DNA of 64,000 nt from Meridianimarinicoccus roseus (GTDB lineage: Bacteria > Pseudomonadota > Alphaproteobacteria > Rhodobacterales > Rhodobacteraceae), in the NCBI RefSeq assembly GCF_003172915.1, contig NZ_QGKU01000031.1, positions 62,001 through 126,000 on the forward strand, in the 5' to 3' direction. Positions 16,890-25,363 of this stretch are shown here, one piece after another. A program made the translations under genes and the position numbers. Under the pieces are notes generated by a model. It saw nothing but the letters and a program-made list of their open reading frames with translations, searched no databases and had not been told where the DNA came from. Position 1 is the first letter of the stretch, and each line of letters opens with the position of its first letter.

Positions 16890-18184
16890 ACATGCGCGAG
16901 GCTGGACTGTTTGCGCTGGTGGCGCTTCTGATCGTGGGCACCGGTGTGGTGCAGGGCTGGAACTCGGCCCTTCTGATCCTGAACATGGGACTGGTTTCGG
17001 CGCTGATGTCGCTGGGCGTGAACCTGCAATGGGGCTTCGCAGGGCTGTTCAATGTCGGGATCATGGGCTTCGTGGCGCTTGGCGGGCTGGCCGTGGTGAT
17101 CGTATCGATGCCTCCGGTGACCGAGGCCTGGGCCGCGGGCGGCGCGCGCGCGTTGGCCGGGCTGGCGCTGGGAGCGGTGACCGTGGTGGCCGCGATCCTT
17201 GCGTGGCGGCGGATGGCGAAGGGACGCATGCGGGCGCTGGCGGTGGCCGGGCTGCTGGTCGCGGGCCTGCTGGCCTACCGCGCCGTGATGGCGCCGGCGG
17301 TAGGCGCGATCGAAGGTGTCGATCCGGCGGTCAGCGGCTATCTGGGCGGGCTTGGCCTGCCGGTGCTGCTGGCGTGGCCCGCGGGCGGGCTGCTGGCGGC
17401 GGGCGCGGCGTGGATCATCGGCAAGACCGCGCTGGGGTTGCGGGCGGATTACCTCGCCATCGCGACTCTCGGGATTTCCGAGATCGTGATCGCCATACTG
17501 AAGAACGAGGACTGGCTGACGCGCGGGGTCAAGAACGTCGTGGGCCTGCCGCGCCCGGTGCCGAACGAGATCGACCTGCAGCAGGACGCCGATTTCGTCG
17601 CCCGCGCGGCGGACCTCGGGATCGACCCGGTCACGGCATCCACGCTGTATATCAAGGCGGGCTACGGGCTGCTGTTCGCGGCGGTGCTGATCGTCGTGCT
17701 GGTGCTTGCGCAGCTCGCGCTGCGGTCGCCCTGGGGGCGGATGATGCGCGCGATCCGCGACAACGAGACGGCTGCGGCGGCGATGGGCAAGAACATCACC
17801 GCGCGGCACCTGCAGGTCTTCGTGCTGGGGTCCGCCGTGTGCGGGCTTGCGGGCGCGATGATGACCACGCTCGACGGGCAGTTGACGCCGTCCACCTATC
17901 AGCCGCTGCGCTATACGTTCCTGATCTGGGTGATGGTTATCGTGGGCGGGTCGGGCAACAACTTCGGCGCGGTCCTGGGAGGGATGCTGATCTGGTTCCT
18001 GTGGGTTCAGGTCGAACCGATGGGCCAGTGGCTGCTGGGCATCGTCACGGCGCCGATGCCGGACGGTTCCTGGCTGAAGGCGCATCTGCTGGACGGCGCG
18101 GCGCAGATGCGGTTGCTGACAATGGGGCTGGTGCTGCTTCTGGTGCTGCGCTTCAGCCCGCGAGGCCTGCTGCCGGAACGCTGA
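16886..18184 (+). CDS. ABC transporter permease, LivM-like
   Basis: 432 residues. The LivM core is clear: LQWGFAGLFNVGIMGF, LRADYLAIATLGISEI, RSPWGRMMRAIRDNETAAAAMGKNI (coupling helix) and MVIVGGSGNNFGAVLGG. Between the first block and LRADYLAI there is an extra hydrophobic stretch of roughly 100 residues (extra helices). A long frame runs upstream of 16886, but that part is a shadow of the LivH gene; ATGA at 16886-16889 is the natural start. Last gene of the operon. No terminator is seen downstream. Confidence 0.92.
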   Translation: MNMREAGLFALVALLIVGTGVVQGWNSALLILNMGLVSALMSLGVNLQWGFAGLFNVGIMGFVALGGLAVVIVSMPPVTEAWAAGGARALAGLALGAVTVVAAILAWRRMAKGRMRALAVAGLLVAGLLAYRAVMAPAVGAIEGVDPAVSGYLGGLGLPVLLAWPAGGLLAAGAAWIIGKTALGLRADYLAIATLGISEIVIAILKNEDWLTRGVKNVVGLPRPVPNEIDLQQDADFVARAADLGIDPVTASTLYIKAGYGLLFAAVLIVVLVLAQLALRSPWGRMMRAIRDNETAAAAMGKNITARHLQVFVLGSAVCGLAGAMMTTLDGQLTPSTYQPLRYTFLIWVMVIVGGSGNNFGAVLGGMLIWFLWVQVEPMGQWLLGIVTAPMPDGSWLKAHLLDGAAQMRLLTMGLVLLLVLRFSPRGLLPER

Positions 18185-18358
18185 AGCGCGCGGCGGACGC
18201 CTGCCTCGCCATTCAGGTGCGTATTGCCCGGCCGCAGCGCAAGGCGGCGCGATGGCTCGTCGGGATGAGGATCTGCCGACTTGATTTGACGCGGCAGCTT
18301 CGGCACGGTTCGCCTGATGGACGGCCCTACCGGCCAACCCGAACCGGAGGGCACGGAT

Positions 18359-18910
18359 GTGGCCGAATTCACGATCTGCGCTTATAAGGACCAGGCGGCG
18401 CACGGTGCGGCAACCGGCATCCTGCCGGATGACGGCACCCTGACCGGGCATCACATGATCCCCGACCACTGTTTCTTCTATACGTCGGGTTTGCGCGGGA
18501 AAGGCTATCTGGGCGCGTTCTGGTGCCCGGGCGTGATGTTCTACGACATCAATGATGCCCCGGTGATCCTGCTCAGCGCGGACAACAATGGCGGGAAGTC
18601 GCGCAACCACGGCCTCGCCCATGCGGTGTTCGACCCGATCGAGACCACCGCGTCACAGACGGGCAACGAATGGACCTATGCCGAAGCGCGGGCTGCTGCT
18701 GTCAGGAGCATCGCAACTCAGTTTCCGCCTTCTGAAGCGACAGTGCGCGATGCGCTTGATAACTATTTTATCGCAACGCTAGGGATGACCGACGACACGG
18801 TGATCCGCGCAGGAGAGCATGGCACGATGGCATCGGCACCGGAGCCGCGCAGATCCGGGCGTGCCCCACGGGCCAAACTGGTCCCGTCCCAACGTTTCTC
18901 GCCGTACTAG
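18359..18910 (+). CDS. Orphan protein resembling HNH/Endo VII-fold nuclease toxins (Tox-HNH-EHHH-like)
   Basis: About 183 residues, cytosolic, no signal. Motifs in order are TGHHMIPDHCFF, DINDAPVILL, NHGLAHAVFDPIE and WTYAEARAAAVRSI, then FPPSEATVRDALDNYF and a DDTVIRAG end. From memory this order (GHH, APxI, HGxxH, an EA helix, LD-Y, RAG) resembles the Tox-HNH-EHHH superfamily found at the C-terminus of type VI effectors. Here it stands alone with no PAAR, VgrG or obvious immunity gene. The GTG at 18359 has GGAGG eight bases upstream; an ATG at 18317 would add 14 residues but lacks a ribosome site. The gene is real by motif content; nuclease activity is inference. Confidence 0.6.
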   Translation: MAEFTICAYKDQAAHGAATGILPDDGTLTGHHMIPDHCFFYTSGLRGKGYLGAFWCPGVMFYDINDAPVILLSADNNGGKSRNHGLAHAVFDPIETTASQTGNEWTYAEARAAAVRSIATQFPPSEATVRDALDNYFIATLGMTDDTVIRAGEHGTMASAPEPRRSGRAPRAKLVPSQRFSPY

Positions 18911-18976
18911 GCTTGGCGTCCTGCTGCGACGCCGCGGCGATGTCCGGTCGCCGGGCGTCGCGGAAATTCTGGCGGG

Positions 18977-19414
18977 TCAGGCCAGCTTGTGTTCGGTGCG
19001 TTCCCAGCGGGCGTAGATGTAGATCAGAACCGCGATCGCGGCGGAGCCGACCATCAGATAGAACCCGATGAACCCGGCTGCCCCGAAAATCGTGGGCCGG
19101 GTGAAAAGGCTCAGCCACACGGTCAGGAACACCATCGCCACCGCCCCCGCGAACAGCAGCAGCACCGACCAGCGGTTGCGTTTCCACAGCAACCACGCCC
19201 CCGCCAGACCGCCCCAGACGCCGATTGCCCAGATCGCACTGACCCAGAGCGACAGCCCCGTCACCAGCACGGTGACATCGGGCGGGAACATCCCCAGATA
19301 GGCCGAGACGCCGAGCTTGCTGAGCGCGTAGTCCAGCGCCGCCAGCGCATAGAACACGAGGGTCAGGACCGCGACGGGCCAGTGATGCCACGGGGCTTTG
19401 GAAGTGGGGGTCAT
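18977..19414 (-). CDS. Small four-helix integral membrane protein, unknown function
   Basis: 145 residues with about four hydrophobic segments (VAVLTLVFYALAALDYAL, VLVTGLSLWVSAIWAIGVWG, VLLLFAGAVAMVFLTVWL, FYLMVGSAAIAVLIYIYA) and a short charged tail. The sequence resembles generic inner-membrane hypothetical proteins of Rhodobacterales; no catalytic motif is visible. It is convergent with the HNH-like gene 66 bases away and is not obviously its immunity protein, given the opposite strand. Confidence 0.75.
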   Translation of the reverse strand: MTPTSKAPWHHWPVAVLTLVFYALAALDYALSKLGVSAYLGMFPPDVTVLVTGLSLWVSAIWAIGVWGGLAGAWLLWKRNRWSVLLLFAGAVAMVFLTVWLSLFTRPTIFGAAGFIGFYLMVGSAAIAVLIYIYARWERTEHKLA

Positions 19415-19596
19415 CGGTTACTCCGCCAGAATGTTCGCTGGCAGCAGAGTTGCCTTGCCCCGGCGTCTTGTCCAGCCAGAAGGTGACGCGGCGGTCACTG
19501 GAGGACCGAGTGTGGCGGCTGTGCCGGAGATGGAAAGGGCCGGACCGATGGACCCGGGCCCTTGTCGGGAGCCCCCGGCGCGCGCGCTTTCAATTG

Positions 19597-20235
19597 TCAG
19601 CGGACGCGGCGGCGCAGCATCATCAAACCGCCGAGGCCGCCCAGCAGCAGGGGCATCGCGGCGGGCAGCGGCACGCGCGGGGTCACGATCACCGCTTCGG
19701 ACACGTTTAGGATGTCGAAGGCCCAGTTGCCTGTCCGGGCATCGCCGGTGACGTCACAGAACAACGGCGCGCCGCAACCGCCCGACAAGATGCCCGTGAA
19801 ATTGCCCTGCCCGTCACGCCGGAAACCATCGGCGAGTTTGGGACCGTTGGCGAAGTTGTCATACTGCATGACGGAAACGGTATAGCTCCCCGCCGCGAGC
19901 GTGGTTTCGAGAAGCGTGTCGAACCCGACGCCTGTGACCGGACCGGGGGGCACGCTGGAGCCGTCGTCGTTCTGGTCGATCAGGACGCCCGATCCGTCGA
20001 ACAGGGCAAGAATGGGATCGAAGCCGCCCGCTGCGATCACCGTTCCATCGGCCATCGTCCCACCGGCATACGAATAGGTGCGCAGAGTGACGTTGGAGGT
20101 CGCGCCGACGGTGAAATCGAACAGCGCCACATCATTGTCGGACGTCAAGGCGCCGATGAAGGAGAAATCCACGGCTGCAGCGCTTTGGGCCGTCAGGCCA
20201 AGCAGAAGGACGCAGGCTGTCGAGAAACGAGTCAT
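19597..20235 (-). CDS. VPLPA-CTERM sorting-domain secreted protein, DVUA0089-like (second of three)
   Basis: 212 residues. Signal peptide MTRFSTACVLLLGLTAQSAAA, then a pre-peptidase-like beta-sandwich (FDFTVGATSNVTLRTYSYAGG, FDPILALFDGSGVLIDQNDDG, AGSYTVSVMQYDN). Two cysteines lie in SGGCGAPLFCDV. The tail is VPLPAAMPLLLGGLGG plus RRRVR, the exosortase-type sorting signal. The start is the ATG at 20235, preceded by GGGGGAG; a TTG five codons upstream is in frame but lies before that ribosome site. Surface-displayed or released by an exosortase encoded elsewhere. Function unknown. Confidence 0.85.
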   Translation of the reverse strand: MTRFSTACVLLLGLTAQSAAAVDFSFIGALTSDNDVALFDFTVGATSNVTLRTYSYAGGTMADGTVIAAGGFDPILALFDGSGVLIDQNDDGSSVPPGPVTGVGFDTLLETTLAAGSYTVSVMQYDNFANGPKLADGFRRDGQGNFTGILSGGCGAPLFCDVTGDARTGNWAFDILNVSEAVIVTPRVPLPAAMPLLLGGLGGLMMLRRRVR

Positions 20236-20460
20236 TGAGAACTCCCCCAATAAGACGGTAGCTCTTTCATCTTTTTACACGGATCTCGGGACTGGCAAGA
20301 CCACTTCCTGCCGTTGGGGGAAGCTTCTATGCCATTATCACAACAAGGGCGCGAGGGGATCATCCTTTGCCCGTTCCTCCGGTTAGAACGGGTGCAAGTA
20401 AGCCTTGAGCAGGAGCTTGGCGGGCCCTGAAAACGATCACGGTCAAAGCGCCGCGTGCAC

Positions 20461-20544
20461 TGGTACCCGAGGCCGGACTCGAACCGGCACGCCTTGCGGC
20501 GGGGGATTTTGAATCCCCTGCGTCTACCATTCCGCCACTCGGGC
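20461..20544 (-). tRNA. tRNA-Leu (anticodon CAA)
   Basis: On the minus strand it starts GCCCGAGTGGCGGAATGG and ends with an encoded CCA. The anticodon stem closes a TTCAAAA loop, giving anticodon CAA. A variable arm and the GGTTCGAGTCC T-arm are present. The 84-base length is normal for a class II tRNA-Leu. No integrase or attachment duplication is seen next to it. Confidence 0.95.
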
Positions 20545-20694
20545 CTCTGGCCGTCTCCGACCGGGCGAGGCTGTATGTGGCAGGATTCCGCGGCGCTCGC
20601 AAGGGGCCGTGCGCGGGCTGCGGCAGTCCGGGTTGCCACGCCGCGACGTTCACAGACTGCCGCTATTCCGATCATCGCGTATCGGACCTGCCAC

Positions 20695-20732
20695 TTTGTA
20701 TACAAAACTTGCGCATCTGGTCTGTTTTGTAT
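20695..20732. promoter_or_regulatory. Candidate GntR/FCD operator upstream of the TRAP-GGT cluster
   Basis: A perfect 12-bp palindrome TTTGTATACAAA lies at 20695-20706, and the half-site TTTGTAT is repeated at 20726-20732, 31 bases (about three helical turns) further on. GTATAC-centred palindromes fit the FadR/FCD class of GntR regulators (known consensus close to tnGTnnACna). A gene for such a regulator lies at the end of the same cluster (26248-26934). The site is about 110 bases before the first TRAP gene. Binding is inferred, not shown. Confidence 0.5.
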
Positions 20733-20818
20733 GCCGCATCGAGGCACGTCCGCTGGACCCTGCCCTGCCCCGCCCTTCAGTTCAGCGCACGCAACCGCAA
20801 CTGACGAAGGGGTCCGTC

Positions 20819-21892
20819 ATGGACAGACGCAATTTCATCGCCGCCGGCGCCACGCTGGCCGCCGCACCACTTGCTGCGCCGTCGATCGCCCGCGCGCAGA
20901 CCAGCTTCACGTGGAAGATGACCAACGCCTATGGACCCGGCTCGCCCTTCTATGTCGAGGGTCCCGGCAGCCCGACGGATTTCTGCCAGAAGGTCGAGGC
21001 GATGTCGGGCGGTCGCCTTCGCATCCAGCATTTCGCCGCGGGCGAGTTGATCCCGGCGCTGGAAGGGTTCGATGCCGTGCGCTCGGGCGCGGTCGAGATG
21101 AACGCAGCCAATGCCTATTTCTGGGCCGGCCGGGTCCCCGCCGCGCAGTATTTCACCACCGTCCCGTTCGGGCTGAATTTCCAGGGCATGAACGCATGGC
21201 TTTACCACGGCGGCGGGATGGCGCTGTGGGACGAGCTTTACGAACCGCTGGGCCTGAAGGCGCTGCCGATGGGCAATACCGGCGTGCAGATGACCGGCTG
21301 GTTCCGCGAACCGATCCAGAGCACGGCCGATTTCGAGGGGCTGAAGATGCGCATCCCCGGCCTTGCGGGCAAGGTCTATGCCGCGCTTGGCGTTGACGTG
21401 AAACTGCTGCCGGGCGGCGAGATCTTCCCGGCGCTGGAGCGCGGCGTGATCGATGCCGCGGAGTTCGTCGGTCCCTACCAGGACCGCCGCCTCGGGCTGC
21501 AGAACGCGGCCAAGTACTATTACACCACCGGCTGGCACGAGCCGTCCAACGTCACCGAACTGCTGATGAACAAGGCCGCATGGGACAGCCTGCCCGACGA
21601 TCTGAAGGCGATCGTGCAGACCGCGGCGATGGCCTGCAACCTGGAAAGCCATACCTGGTGCGAGGCGAACAACGCCGCCGCGCTGCGCGACCTGGTCGAG
21701 AACGAGGGCGTGATCGCCGACGTGCTGCCCGCCGACGTTGTGGCCGAATTGAAGGCGGTGACCGACAGCGTGCTGACAGAAGCCGCGGCGACCGACCCGG
21801 CGCTCGGCAAGGTCCACGAAGCGTTCATGGCCTTCAAGGCCGAACACGGGGCTTGGGCGGCAGTGTCGGAAAAGCCGCTCTACAGCCTGTGA
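20819..21892 (+). CDS. TRAP transporter substrate-binding protein (DctP/TakP-like)
   Basis: 357 residues. The N-terminus MDRRNFIAAGATLAAAPLAAPSIARA carries a twin-arginine motif (RRNF) and a hydrophobic core, so export by Tat is likely. The DctP fold shows GLKMRIPGLAGKVYAALGVDVKLLPGGEIFPALERGVIDAAEFVGPYQD, where the arginine in MRIPG normally binds the ligand carboxylate. The PGGEIFPALERG block is similar to the TakP branch, which binds 2-oxoacids. AAGGGG precedes the ATG. First gene of the cluster. Confidence 0.92.
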   Translation: MDRRNFIAAGATLAAAPLAAPSIARAQTSFTWKMTNAYGPGSPFYVEGPGSPTDFCQKVEAMSGGRLRIQHFAAGELIPALEGFDAVRSGAVEMNAANAYFWAGRVPAAQYFTTVPFGLNFQGMNAWLYHGGGMALWDELYEPLGLKALPMGNTGVQMTGWFREPIQSTADFEGLKMRIPGLAGKVYAALGVDVKLLPGGEIFPALERGVIDAAEFVGPYQDRRLGLQNAAKYYYTTGWHEPSNVTELLMNKAAWDSLPDDLKAIVQTAAMACNLESHTWCEANNAAALRDLVENEGVIADVLPADVVAELKAVTDSVLTEAAATDPALGKVHEAFMAFKAEHGAWAAVSEKPLYSL

Positions 21893-21899
21893 GCGGGGC

Positions 21900-22433
21900 A
21901 TGATCCCGCTTGTGACACGGATCGCGGACGGGGCTTCGGCCACCGTCCGCATCATCGGCCATGTCGCGGCCTGGAGCGGGCTGGCGCTGGTGCTGCTGGT
22001 CGCGTTCAACGTGATCGCGCGCTATTTCTTTGGCTTCGGCACGGTCGCACTGCAAGAACTGGAATGGCATGTCATGGCCGTCTCCGCGCTGTTCGGCATG
22101 TCCTACGGGTTGAACCAGGGCGGCGAGGTGCGGGTCGACGTGCTTTATTCCGCGTTTCCGCCGCGGGTGCGCGCGATGATCGACCTTGCCGCCCATTTCG
22201 CTCTCTGCGCCGTCGCGCTGGTCATCGCCTACCTGTGCATTGCTTACGTGGAGGCGAGCTACAGCATCGACGAGGGGTCGCCCGACCCGGGCGGCCTGGG
22301 CTATCGCTATGTCCTGAAGGCCGCGCTTCCTGCCGCCTTCGCCCTGCTGGCGCTCCAGGCGCTGGCGATGGTTCTGCACGGCGCGCTGCGGCTTGTCGGC
22401 GCTTTGCCCCTTCCCGAGACCGACCGGAGCTAG
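21900..22433 (+). CDS. TRAP transporter small permease (DctQ)
   Basis: 177 residues with four membrane helices. The DctQ pattern is seen in FNVIARYFFGFGTVALQELEWHVMAVSALFGMSYGLNQGGEVRVDVLY. It associates with the large permease to form the sodium-driven membrane unit. It starts 8 bases after the binding-protein stop and ends 10 bases before the large permease. Confidence 0.9.
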   Translation: MIPLVTRIADGASATVRIIGHVAAWSGLALVLLVAFNVIARYFFGFGTVALQELEWHVMAVSALFGMSYGLNQGGEVRVDVLYSAFPPRVRAMIDLAAHFALCAVALVIAYLCIAYVEASYSIDEGSPDPGGLGYRYVLKAALPAAFALLALQALAMVLHGALRLVGALPLPETDRS

Positions 22434-22443
22434 ACACCCCCCA

Positions 22444-23769
22444 ATGCCGTTTACCGAAATCCTTGCGCTCTGCATGATCGGGGCGTTCTTCGTGCTGCTG
22501 ATCGCGGGCATCCCCGTAGCCGTCTGCCTTGGCGTGACCGGCTTCGTCTTCGGCTATTTCGGCTTCGGACCTATGCTGTTCACGTTGATGCCCGCGCGCA
22601 TCTTCGGCGTGGTGACGAACTACACGCTGCTTGCGCTGCCGCTGTTCATCTTCATGGGCATCATGCTGGAAAAATCGCGCATGGCCGAGGACCTGCTGGA
22701 GGTGATCGGGCTTGCGATGGGCGGGCTGCGCGGCGGCATGGCGCTGGCGATCATCCTCGTCGGCGTGCTGATGGGCGCGGCGTCGGGCGTGGTCGGCGCC
22801 ACCGTCGTCACCGTCGGGCTGATCGCGCTGGGGCCGATCATCAACCGCGGCTACGACGCCGGCGTCGCATCGGGCGTGATCTGCGCATCGGGCACGCTGG
22901 GCCAAATCATCCCGCCCAGCCTCGTGCTGATCCTGCTGGCCGACATCATGGGCGAAAGCGTGGGCACGCTTTTCGCGGCCGCACTGATCCCGGGGCTGAT
23001 GCTGGCAGGTTTGTTCGTAACCTACGTGCTGCTGCTGGGCGTGATGCGCCCTGCCGCGGTGCCCGCCATTCCGTCCGAGGAACGCGCGAACTACTCGCGC
23101 CGCGATCTTGCCGGAAAGCTGGTCAAGGTGGTGCTGCCACCGCTGGTGCTGATCTTCCTCGTGCTCGGCTCGATCATCGGGGGCGTCGCCGCCCCGACCG
23201 AGGCCGCGTCGATGGGCGCGTTCGGGTCGATCGTGCTTGCGGCGCTGGCGGGGCGGCTGAGCTACACGGTGCTGCGCGACACGGTACGCGCGGCCTTTGT
23301 CACCTCCGCGATGGTGTTCCTGATCCTGATCTTCGCGCAGCCGTTCGGTCTTGCCTTTCGCGGCCTCGGGGGCGAGCGGCTGGTGCATGACGCCTTCGGC
23401 GCGGTGCCCGGCGGGTTCGAGGGACAACTGCTGTTCCTGATGCTGCTGCTGTTCGTGCTGGGCTTCTTTCTGGAATGGATCGAGATTTCGTATATCGCGC
23501 TGCCGCTGTTCCTGCCGGTCTTCCTGGCGTCAGGAGCGGACATGGCGTGGATCGCGATCCTCGTGGCGATGAACCTGCAGACCTCGTTCCTGACACCGCC
23601 CTTCGGCTGGGCGCTGTTCTTCCTGAAGGGCGTTGCCCCGCCCAGCGTCACGACCGCGCAGATCTATCGCGGCGTGGTGCCCTTCATCGGATTGCAGGGT
23701 ATCGCGCTGGCGCTTGTGTTCCTTTTTCCCGGGCTGGCCTTGTGGCTGCCCGCAACGATCGGGTGGTAG
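22444..23769 (+). CDS. TRAP transporter large permease (DctM)
   Basis: 441 residues, about 12 membrane segments. Family blocks: IPVAVCLGVTGF, YTLLALPLFIFMGIMLEKS, ASGTLGQIIPPSLVLILLAD, APTEAASMGAFG and LVAMNLQTSFLTPPFGWALFFLKG. It forms the ion-coupled channel. The ATG at 22444 gives the normal short N-terminus; an upstream in-frame start at 22393 lies inside dctQ. Confidence 0.94.
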   Translation: MPFTEILALCMIGAFFVLLIAGIPVAVCLGVTGFVFGYFGFGPMLFTLMPARIFGVVTNYTLLALPLFIFMGIMLEKSRMAEDLLEVIGLAMGGLRGGMALAIILVGVLMGAASGVVGATVVTVGLIALGPIINRGYDAGVASGVICASGTLGQIIPPSLVLILLADIMGESVGTLFAAALIPGLMLAGLFVTYVLLLGVMRPAAVPAIPSEERANYSRRDLAGKLVKVVLPPLVLIFLVLGSIIGGVAAPTEAASMGAFGSIVLAALAGRLSYTVLRDTVRAAFVTSAMVFLILIFAQPFGLAFRGLGGERLVHDAFGAVPGGFEGQLLFLMLLLFVLGFFLEWIEISYIALPLFLPVFLASGADMAWIAILVAMNLQTSFLTPPFGWALFFLKGVAPPSVTTAQIYRGVVPFIGLQGIALALVFLFPGLALWLPATIGW

Positions 23770-23772
23770 ATC

Positions 23773-25359
23773 ATGCTTCAGGCCGCAACTGGATTTCGCG
23801 GGGCGATCAGCGCGCCCCATCACGCCGCAGCACTGGCCGGGCGCGATGTGCTGGAGGAAGGCGGATCGGCGATCGAGGCGATGGTGGCCGCTGCCGCCGC
23901 CGTCGCGGTGGCCTATCCGCACATGAACGGCATCGGCGGGGATGGCTTCTGGCTGATCCACCGGCCGGGCGTGCCGCCGCTGGGCATCTTCGCGGGCGGA
24001 CAGGCCGCCGCGCTCGCCACGCCGGAGTGGTATAAGGCGCAGGGCCACCCGGACGCGATCCCGCCGCGCGGCGGGCTGGCCGCGCTGACCGTGCCCGGCA
24101 CGATCGGCGGCTGGGAAGCGGCGCTGGCGCTGGTGTCGCCGGACCGCGCGCTGCCCCTGGACCGGCTGCTCGCCCCGGCGATCCGGCTGGCCGAGGACGG
24201 GTTCGCGGTCACCGGCAACCAGTCGGCCTGCACCGCCGACAAGCTGGACGGGCTGCGCCACGTGCCCGGTTTCGCGCCTGCCTTCCTGACCGATGGCGCG
24301 GTGCCCGCCCGCGGCGACCGGATGACCTTCCCGGCGCTGGCGGGCACGCTGCGGCGGCTGGCGGCGGACGGGCTGCGCAGCTTCTATGACGGGGACATCG
24401 CGCGGGCCCATGCAGCTTTCCTGGAGGCGCAGGGCAGCCCGCTGCGGGCAGAGGACTTCGCCGCCTATGCCGCGCAGCAGGTCCGCCCGCTGGCGGTGGA
24501 GACGGCGCAGGGCCGGGTCTACAACATGACGCCGCCCACGCAGGGGATCTCGTCGCTGATGATCCTCGGGCTGTTCGACCGGCTCGGCGTCGCCGAGGGC
24601 GAGGGCTTCGCCCATGTGCACGGGCTGGTGGAGGCGACCAAGCAGGCCTTCATCCTGCGCAATGCCGCGCTGGGGGACACGCCGGCGATGCGCAAGGTCG
24701 CCGAGGGCTGGCTGGACACGGCCGAACTGGACCGGCTGGCCGCGCGCATCGACATGACCCGCGCCCTGCCCTGGCCGCACGCGCCCAAGGCGGGCGACAC
24801 GATCTGGATGGGCGCGACCGATGCCGATGGACTGACCGTCAGCTTCATACAGAGCGTGTTCTGGGAATTCGGGTCGGGCCTGACCTGCCCAGACACCGGC
24901 GTATGCTTCCAGAACCGCGGCGCGGGCTTTTCGCTGGCGGACGGCCCGAACAGGCTCGCGCCCGGCAAGCGGCCGTTCCATACGCTGAACCCGGCGCTGG
25001 CGCTGCTGTCGGACGGGCGGACACTGGCCTATGGCACGATGGGCGGCGAGGGCCAGCCGCAGACGCAGGCGGCGGTCTTCACCCGCTATGCCCGGTTCGG
25101 CATGGGCCTGCAGGAGGCAGTGACCGCCCCGCGTTGGCTGCTGGGCAAGACCTGGGGCGCCGGCACCACGTCGCTGAAGCTGGAGGACCGGTTCGACCCG
25201 GCACTGGTAGCCGCCCTGCGGGACGCGGGCCACGAGGTCGAACGGCTGCCAGCCTTCTCGGACCTTGCGGGGCACGCGGGCGCGGTGGTGCGCCACGCGG
25301 GCGGACTGATCGAGGCGGCCGCAGACCCGCGTGCCGACGGCGCCGCGCTGGCGGACTGA
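23773..25359 (+). CDS. Gamma-glutamyltransferase family Ntn-hydrolase without signal peptide
   Basis: 528 residues, the size of the GGT precursor. Autoprocessing is expected before T343 in KAGDTIWMGATDADG, the position of the GGT nucleophile. Other family blocks are AVAVAYPHMNGIGGDGFW, RGGLAALTVPGTIGGWE and YGTMGGEGQPQTQ. Classical GGT is periplasmic, but this one begins MLQAATGFRGAISAPH with no export signal, so it should act in the cytosol on an imported gamma-glutamyl or related amide compound. It starts 3 bases after dctM, so uptake and cleavage are probably linked. Substrate unknown. Confidence 0.88.
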   Translation: MLQAATGFRGAISAPHHAAALAGRDVLEEGGSAIEAMVAAAAAVAVAYPHMNGIGGDGFWLIHRPGVPPLGIFAGGQAAALATPEWYKAQGHPDAIPPRGGLAALTVPGTIGGWEAALALVSPDRALPLDRLLAPAIRLAEDGFAVTGNQSACTADKLDGLRHVPGFAPAFLTDGAVPARGDRMTFPALAGTLRRLAADGLRSFYDGDIARAHAAFLEAQGSPLRAEDFAAYAAQQVRPLAVETAQGRVYNMTPPTQGISSLMILGLFDRLGVAEGEGFAHVHGLVEATKQAFILRNAALGDTPAMRKVAEGWLDTAELDRLAARIDMTRALPWPHAPKAGDTIWMGATDADGLTVSFIQSVFWEFGSGLTCPDTGVCFQNRGAGFSLADGPNRLAPGKRPFHTLNPALALLSDGRTLAYGTMGGEGQPQTQAAVFTRYARFGMGLQEAVTAPRWLLGKTWGAGTTSLKLEDRFDPALVAALRDAGHEVERLPAFSDLAGHAGAVVRHAGGLIEAAADPRADGAALAD

Positions 25360-25363
25360 ACGC

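Noticed and set aside
16868-18622. A 584-codon antisense frame over the LivM gene
   Set aside because: Low-complexity His/Arg/Gln-rich translation with no motif; the permease on the other strand is unambiguous.
18977-19414. The small membrane protein as an immunity partner of the HNH-like protein
   Set aside because: It is on the opposite strand and convergent, and immunity proteins to cytosolic nucleases are normally soluble.
20461-21892. A possible genomic island inserted at tRNA-Leu
   Set aside because: No integrase, no duplicated tRNA end and no change in codon style are visible; the TRAP cluster looks native.
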